NCBI GenBank assembly: GCA_964591605.1
Contig: CAZQEN010000055.1
Coordinates: 1 to 28,288, forward strand
Direction of reading: 5' to 3'
Length of the DNA: 28,288 nt
Origin: CAYLLT01 sp964591605
GTDB lineage: Bacteria; Planctomycetota; Phycisphaerae; UBA1845; PWPN01
Position numbers and translations under genes: made by a program. Below, piece after piece: positions 26,801-28,288 of the stretch. A model generated the notes under the pieces. That model was not told where the DNA came from, did not search any database, and saw only the letters and a list, made by a program, of their open reading frames with translations. Each line of letters opens with the position of its first letter. Position 1 is the stretch's first letter.

Positions 26801-26847
26801 GCTACAGCGGTGCGGGCAATCCGGAGAATCCGAGCTGTGCCAACTGA
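20809..26847 (+). CDS. Giant secreted protein with lectin-like domains, 41 Cys/Asp-rich 33-aa modules and a dockerin-like tail
   Basis: About 2012 residues from the TTG at 20809. A signal peptide (MLLTVLAAIVPTVTLRA, then DPITTLFG) is clear. A lectin-like beta-sandwich domain follows (20914-21507; key stretches SRWIGPRADGG, TTFDL, RWAMDDSAEMFLNG, LTIVINN), resembling galactose-binding-type domains seen in PEP-CTERM and autotransporter proteins. Then come 11 modules with CGCG cores (21508-22656), a half module, a second lectin-like domain (22717-23304), 30 more modules (23317-26580) and a dockerin-like pair of Ca loops (DFDHDGDVDLSDL, DYDADNDVDQTDF). The modules match thrombospondin type 3-like DxDxDGDGxxDC repeats with four Cys each, so a disulfide-rich, Ca2+-loaded rod is expected. 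The start is uncertain: TTG 20809, an ATT at 20842 behind GAGAGGAGAAAGAGG, or ATG 20860. It is probably an extracellular-matrix or adhesion protein. Confidence 0.88.
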   Translation: MTGQINERRKRITATRGMLLTVLAAIVPTVTLRADPITTLFGTGVDPTGVVLGDGQVDPHYQLISSPDPTYPGPTLRAINSNTWAIQVDYVPNTTLSRWIGPRADGGGNVPDGYCELQHPEWDCFHLDYTIQTTFDLAGLDHTTAVITGRWAMDDSAEMFLNGVSTGIRRSYVYGPTSNFRTWADFTLSSGFVPGINVLTIVINNRFFPLNSSENGLGLRIEILSATADPDTCPGNPTKGNPGQCGCANPDTDTDGDGTADCIDLCPSDPAKNAPGSCGCGTPDVDSDGDGTVNCNDACAYDTTKLLPGTCGCGTPDANSDGDAALNCADACPNDPGKTAVGLCGCGVSEANTDGDSAPDCMDLCPNDPSKTNPGVCGCGVPDTDTDGDTIPDCNDNCPADPDSDSDGDGVLNCQDGCPNDVAKIAPGACGCGQPDLDSDADGTPDCLDLCPNHPAKTNPGKCGCNFADTDADADGTPDCYDGCPNDPLKTHPGACGCGNVDQDTDNDGTLDCADACPNDPNKSQPGVCGCGVPDTDTDGDGARDCQDTCPGDPLKVVPGVCGCGATEHDFDGDGTPDCVDECPKQPWKIDAGFCGCPVPDTDSDGDGYPDCVDGCPNDPNKTAPGMNGCGVPDPPRITTLFGTGVGPDGQVLPDNAVDPHYQLIISPDPNYPGPNALTISNSAPPMGGDYVANTSTSRWIAPRSDGGNNVPNGNCGQEYPQLDCFNIFYHYQTTFDLTGFDISTALIQGRWAMDDSAEIFLNGASTGIVRPAGTGSNAAFRTFTNFTISTGFAPGLNTLVFKVKNTYTPGAGLLNPTGLRVDIVSATADLLPDACPNDPNKLQPGQCGCGVPDTDTDGDGTADCNDQCPTDPAKTAPGQCGCGNPETDSDGDGVANCVDQCPSDPGKSAPGQCGCGTPDTDSDSDGTADCNDGCLLDPLKTAPGVCGCGIPDTDSDGDGAADCQDGCPADPLKIVPGTCGCGTADTDTDGDTVPDCVDQCPGAPDVDTDGDTVLDCQDGCPNDPLKTGPGQCGCGNPDTDTDGDGTADCNDACVNDPLKTAPGQCGCGTPDTDSDSDGTADCNDGCPNDAGKLAPGQCGCGAPDTDTDTDGTADCNDGCPSDPAKVLPGVCGCGVSDVDTDGDTVPDCIDQCTGPDVDSDGDGALDCQDGCPNDVNKTAAGQCGCGNPDTDSDSDGVADCVDACDNDPLKTVPGQCGCGNPDTDTDGDGTADCVDGCANDPLKTAAGQCGCGNPDTDADSDGTADCNDACPNDPAKTAPGACGCGNPETDTDGDTVPDCVDQCPGAPDVDTDGDTVLDCLDGCPVDENKTAPGQCGCGNPDTDTDGDGTADCVDGCASDPLKTAAGQCGCGNPDTDTDSDGTADCNDACPSDPAKVAPGVCGCGTPDTDTDTDTVPDCVDQCPGAPDVDTDGDSVLDCHDECPNDANKTVPGPCGCGNPDTDTDGDGTADCLDACPADPLKIIPGACGCGIPETDSDGDLTVDCNDGCPADPAKVVPGQCGCGNPDTDTDGDGTADCLDACPADPLKIAPGQCGCGTADTDTDGDGTADCTDACPLDPLKIVVGQCGCGVPETDTDTDGTADCNDACPADPLKTSPGQCGCGIPETDTDNDGIADCADTCPTDPLKIEPGQCGCGNPDTDADGDLTADCLDGCPNDPAKTIPGVCGCGVSDVDSDGDTVPDCIDQCEGLDIDSDGDGVLDCQDGCPNDVNKTAAGQCGCGNPETDTDGDGTADCIDVCVNDPLKVAAGQCGCGNPDTDTDGDSVADCVDGCPADPLKFAAGQCGCGVPDTDTDGDGTADCNDACDDDPLKIAAGQCGCGVPDTDTDSDGTADCNDACVSDPLKTAPGQCGCGNPDTDTDGDLVADCIDACPADPGKVIPGACGCGVPDADADGDHVPDCNDDCPNSVPGAIVNTSGCSNGRGDFDHDGDVDLSDLDTLRSCISREKVPHSGTPTCQMADYDADNDVDQTDFGLWQRCYSGAGNPENPSCAN
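20914..21507 (+). other. Lectin-like beta-sandwich domain, copy 1
   Basis: About 198 residues beginning DPITTLFGTGVDPTG and ending in SATADPDTC. Conserved landmarks shared with the two other copies are VDPHYQLI.SPDP.YPGP, a SRWI.PR.DGG..VP.G stretch, YxxQTTFDL.G.D, RWAMDDSAE.FLNG.S.G and a final LRI(E/V)I.SATA. It looks like a galactose-binding-type domain, probably binding glycans at the cell surface. Confidence 0.75.
21508..22716 (+). repeat. Cys/Asp-rich module block 1 (11 modules of 99 bp plus a half)
   Basis: Modules of exactly 33 codons run 21508-22002 (five), then a 20-codon short module at 22003-22062, then six more at 22063-22656 and a half at 22657-22716 that leads into the second lectin-like domain. 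The consensus is PxDPxKxxPGxCGCGxPDTDxDGDGxxDCxDxC. The short module follows the unit ending in DTIPDCNDNC, the same rule seen in block 2. Confidence 0.93.
22717..23304 (+). other. Lectin-like beta-sandwich domain, copy 2
   Basis: About 196 residues starting RITTLFGTGVGPDGQ and ending SATAD, inserted between the two module blocks. It keeps the SRWI.PR.DGG, QTTFDLTGFD and RWAMDDSAEIFLNGAS motifs of copy 1. It interrupts a half-module, which suggests that a whole N-terminal domain plus module array was duplicated. Confidence 0.78.
23317..26580 (+). repeat. Cys/Asp-rich module block 2 (30 modules of 99 bp with five short modules)
   Basis: Thirty 33-codon modules account for 2970 bp and five 19-20-codon short modules for 294 bp, together exactly 3264 bp. 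Short modules lie at 23812-23871, 24268-24324, 24721-24780, 25078-25137 and 25930-25986. Each follows a module whose last residues are DTVPDC(V/I)DQC. The array ends at a DHVPDCNDDC unit that feeds into the C-terminal tail. Confidence 0.94.
24424..25137 (+). repeat. Tandem duplication of a 357-bp unit (three modules plus one short module)
   Basis: 24424-24780 and 24781-25137 are both 357 bp long, and their encoded segments match position by position (for example ADCVDGCA(N/S)DPLKTAAGQ and TVPDCVDQCPGAPDVDTDGD). Several stretches are identical at the DNA level, including the GGCACCGCGGATTGTGTGGA core. This is direct evidence of unequal crossing-over or slippage within the array. Confidence 0.85.
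26638..26810 (+). repeat. 173-bp exact direct repeat, copy 1 (dockerin-like tail)
   Basis: Identical base for base to 28018-28190, an offset of 1380 bp. It encodes DFDHDGDVDLSDL through QRCYSG, the two calcium-type loops of the C-terminal tail. Identity stops sharply at both ends, while neighbouring sequence differs. Confidence 0.95.
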
Positions 26848-27093
26848 GGTGTTTTCGAGCGCCTGATGCCGGTTCGGATCGGGTGCCGCCATGTCAGGCA
26901 GCCTGACGGCAGCGAGCGGGCGCACGCTCGGGCCGCGGGCTCCATCAACGATGCGGTTGGGGAAAGAGGCCTCTCAACGGTCGGAGCGTTGAGAAGAGGT
27001 ATTCACCGGCCATCAATGGGCCGGGCATCGGGAGCCGTCCGGGCGGGGGCGAGGCGCCGCCCCGGACGCTGATGATACGACGGAGAGAGACGG
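26848..27093 (+). other. Intergenic region between the two paralogues, with hairpins
   Basis: There is no gene in these 246 bases. An 8-bp stem with a seven-base loop lies at 26972-26994. A strong GC stem lies at 27036-27068: CGTCCGGGCGG pairs with CCGCCCCGGACG with one bulged C and a ten-base loop. Neither has a T-run, so they are weak terminator candidates. The second sits directly in front of the ribosome site (CGGAGAGAGACGG) of the next gene and could influence its translation. Confidence 0.5.
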
Positions 27094-28227
27094 ATGAACG
27101 GGCACAGGGTGCACCGCGGGACCACCTCGGCCCTGCTCGCGGCGGTGCTGGGGGCGACCGTGCAGGCCGATCCCATTCTGACCCTCTACAGCACCGGCGT
27201 CGACGACTCTCATGTCGCTCTGGGCAATCATGCAATCGATCCGCACTACAAGCTCATATCCAGCCCCGATCCCGATTTTCCCGGCCCTATCGCCAGGACC
27301 ATCAACTCCAGCACCTATGCCATCCAGAACGACTACGTTCCCAACACCTCGACCAGCCGATGGATCGGCCCTCGCGCGGATGCCGGCGGCAATGTCCCTG
27401 ACGGCTTCTGTGAGAGCACGCCGACCTTCGACTGCGACCAGGCCAACTACGTCTATCAGACGACCTTCGATCTGACCGGCTTTGACCCGCAGACCGCCCT
27501 CATCACCGGCCAGTGGGCCATGGACGACTCGGGCGAGTTGTTTCTCAACGGCGTCAGCAAGGCCTTTCGTCCGTATGTCTTCGGACCCGAGGCGAGCTTC
27601 CGCACCTGGGCGAGCTTTACCATCGACAGTGATTTCCTGCCCGGCCTCAACACCATCACCATCGTGGTCAACAACGCATTCTTTCCGCTTGATCCGGACG
27701 CCAACCCGACCGCCCTGCGCGTGGACATGACCGGGACGGCCTCGCCTCTGATCGACCAGTGCCCGGACGATCCGGACAAGACATCACCCGGCATCTGCGG
27801 CTGCGGCGTGCCGGATACCGACACCGACAACGACGCTACACCGGACTGCAACGACGCCTGCCCCGGCGATCCGCTCAAGACCGCCCCCGGAAGCTGCGGC
27901 TGCGGCCTGTCCGACGCCGACAGTGATGGTGATGGCATTGTCGACTGCGTGGACGCCTGCCCCGGCTCGGTTCCCGGCGCCCTCGTGGACGCCGGCGGCT
28001 GCTCCAGCGGTCGCGGTGACTTCGACCACGACGGCGACGTGGACCTGTCCGATCTCGACACCCTCCGCTCCTGCATCTCACGCGAGAAGGTGCCGCACAG
28101 CGGAACGCCCACGTGCCAGATGGCCGATTATGACGCCGACAACGATGTGGATCAGACGGACTTCGGACTGTGGCAGCGATGCTACAGCGGATCGGGCCTG
28201 GCCGCGGCTCCGAACTGTTCGAACTGA
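27094..28227 (+). CDS. Secreted lectin-like protein with two Cys/Asp-rich modules and dockerin-like tail (paralogue)
   Basis: A 377-residue short paralogue of the upstream giant. It begins with a good signal peptide ending ATVQA before DPILTLYSTG, so cleavage after VQA is likely. One lectin-like domain follows (about nt 27166-27747; SRWIGPRADAGG, YQTTFDLTGFD, QWAMDDSGELFLNG, LTIVVNN-like ITIVVNN). It is followed by two 33-residue CGCG modules, then GSVPGALVDAGGC and the dockerin-like tail. ATG 27094 has a GGAGAGAGACGG ribosome site and fixes the start; this supports reading the giant's start near the corresponding position. It represents the minimal form of the architecture (domain, modules, tail). 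Being exported and Ca-rich, it may bind the same glycan or partner through its tail, but cohesin partners are not visible in the window. Confidence 0.9.
   Translation: MNGHRVHRGTTSALLAAVLGATVQADPILTLYSTGVDDSHVALGNHAIDPHYKLISSPDPDFPGPIARTINSSTYAIQNDYVPNTSTSRWIGPRADAGGNVPDGFCESTPTFDCDQANYVYQTTFDLTGFDPQTALITGQWAMDDSGELFLNGVSKAFRPYVFGPEASFRTWASFTIDSDFLPGLNTITIVVNNAFFPLDPDANPTALRVDMTGTASPLIDQCPDDPDKTSPGICGCGVPDTDTDNDATPDCNDACPGDPLKTAPGSCGCGLSDADSDGDGIVDCVDACPGSVPGALVDAGGCSSGRGDFDHDGDVDLSDLDTLRSCISREKVPHSGTPTCQMADYDADNDVDQTDFGLWQRCYSGSGLAAAPNCSN
27166..27747 (+). other. Lectin-like beta-sandwich domain, copy 3
   Basis: About 194 residues from DPILTLYSTGVDDS to MTGTASPL, the same domain as the two in the giant protein. 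It retains the PHYKLISSPDPDFPGP and TSTSRWIGPR stretches and the WAMDDSGELFLNG core. Having three copies in two adjacent genes allows direct comparison of which positions are conserved. Confidence 0.78.
28018..28190 (+). repeat. 173-bp exact direct repeat, copy 2 (dockerin-like tail)
   Basis: Exact copy of 26638-26810. The flanking bases differ immediately on both sides (28017 is T where 26637 is C; 28191 is A where 26811 is T). Confidence 0.95.
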
Positions 28228-28247
28228 CGCTTTTCCCCGACAGCGCC

Positions 28248-28277
28248 GCCGCTCCAGGGGGCATCCCCTCCAGCGGC
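28248..28277 (+). terminator. Possible imperfect terminator hairpin at window edge
   Basis: GCCGCT (28248-28253) pairs with AGCGGC (28272-28277). Inside, GGGG (28257-28260) pairs with CCCC (28265-28268) around a GCAT loop, with an internal mismatch between the two stems. No T-run is visible before the window ends. Confidence 0.3.
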
Positions 28278-28288
28278 ATACAAAAGCC

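Overview
The window is GC-rich, densely coded bacterial DNA, most likely from a planctomycete and perhaps a Phycisphaerae-type lineage. That assignment is an inference. It rests on very large secreted proteins built from Asp/Cys-rich calcium-type repeats and on the dockerin-like C-terminus with paired DxDxDxDVDxxD loops, a common ending of exported proteins in that group. No rRNA, tRNA, mobile element or CRISPR array was seen.

Region 1 (2-13839, + strand) is a polysaccharide-building operon. It opens with the 3' part of an L-2-hydroxyglutarate oxidase gene (lhgO), then 11 tightly packed genes: a GT2 glycosyltransferase, an asparagine-synthetase-like protein with Ser in place of the catalytic Cys, a hexapeptide acyltransferase, a polysaccharide deacetylase, a GT4, a second GT2, two multi-spanning GT-C-type membrane proteins, a SAM methyltransferase, a DUF2334/deacetylase-like protein and a last GT4. 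Six junctions are 4-bp ATGA/GTGA overlaps and one is a 19-bp overlap, so translation is probably coupled. Together the genes could assemble and decorate (acylate, deacetylate, methylate, possibly amidate) an exopolysaccharide or cell-surface glycan. A symmetrical hairpin at 13875-13906 ends the operon and also serves the convergent gene.

Region 2 (13932-19457, - strand) is one giant exported protein of about 1841 aa. After an N-terminal Ig/PKD-like domain it carries two copies of a supermodule (CBM9-like, three BACON-like repeats, PKD) and ends in a right-handed beta-helix. Its probable start is a GTG behind a perfect Shine-Dalgarno.

Region 3 (about 19458-20808) is a 1.35-kb divergent intergenic region with no convincing gene. 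It has weak promoter candidates and a run of predicted hairpins (20281-20414).

Region 4 (20809-28227, + strand) holds two paralogous secreted proteins. The first (about 2012 aa) has two copies of a lectin-like domain, 41 tandem 33-aa Cys/Asp-rich modules with CGCG cores, six interspersed 19-20-aa short modules and a dockerin-like tail. The second (377 aa) has one lectin-like domain, two modules and a tail encoded by a 173-bp stretch identical to that of the first. The repeat array shows clear segmental duplication. Taken together, the window looks like a cell-surface or extracellular-matrix island: a glycan synthesis operon beside giant, probably Ca2+-binding, matrix or adhesion proteins.
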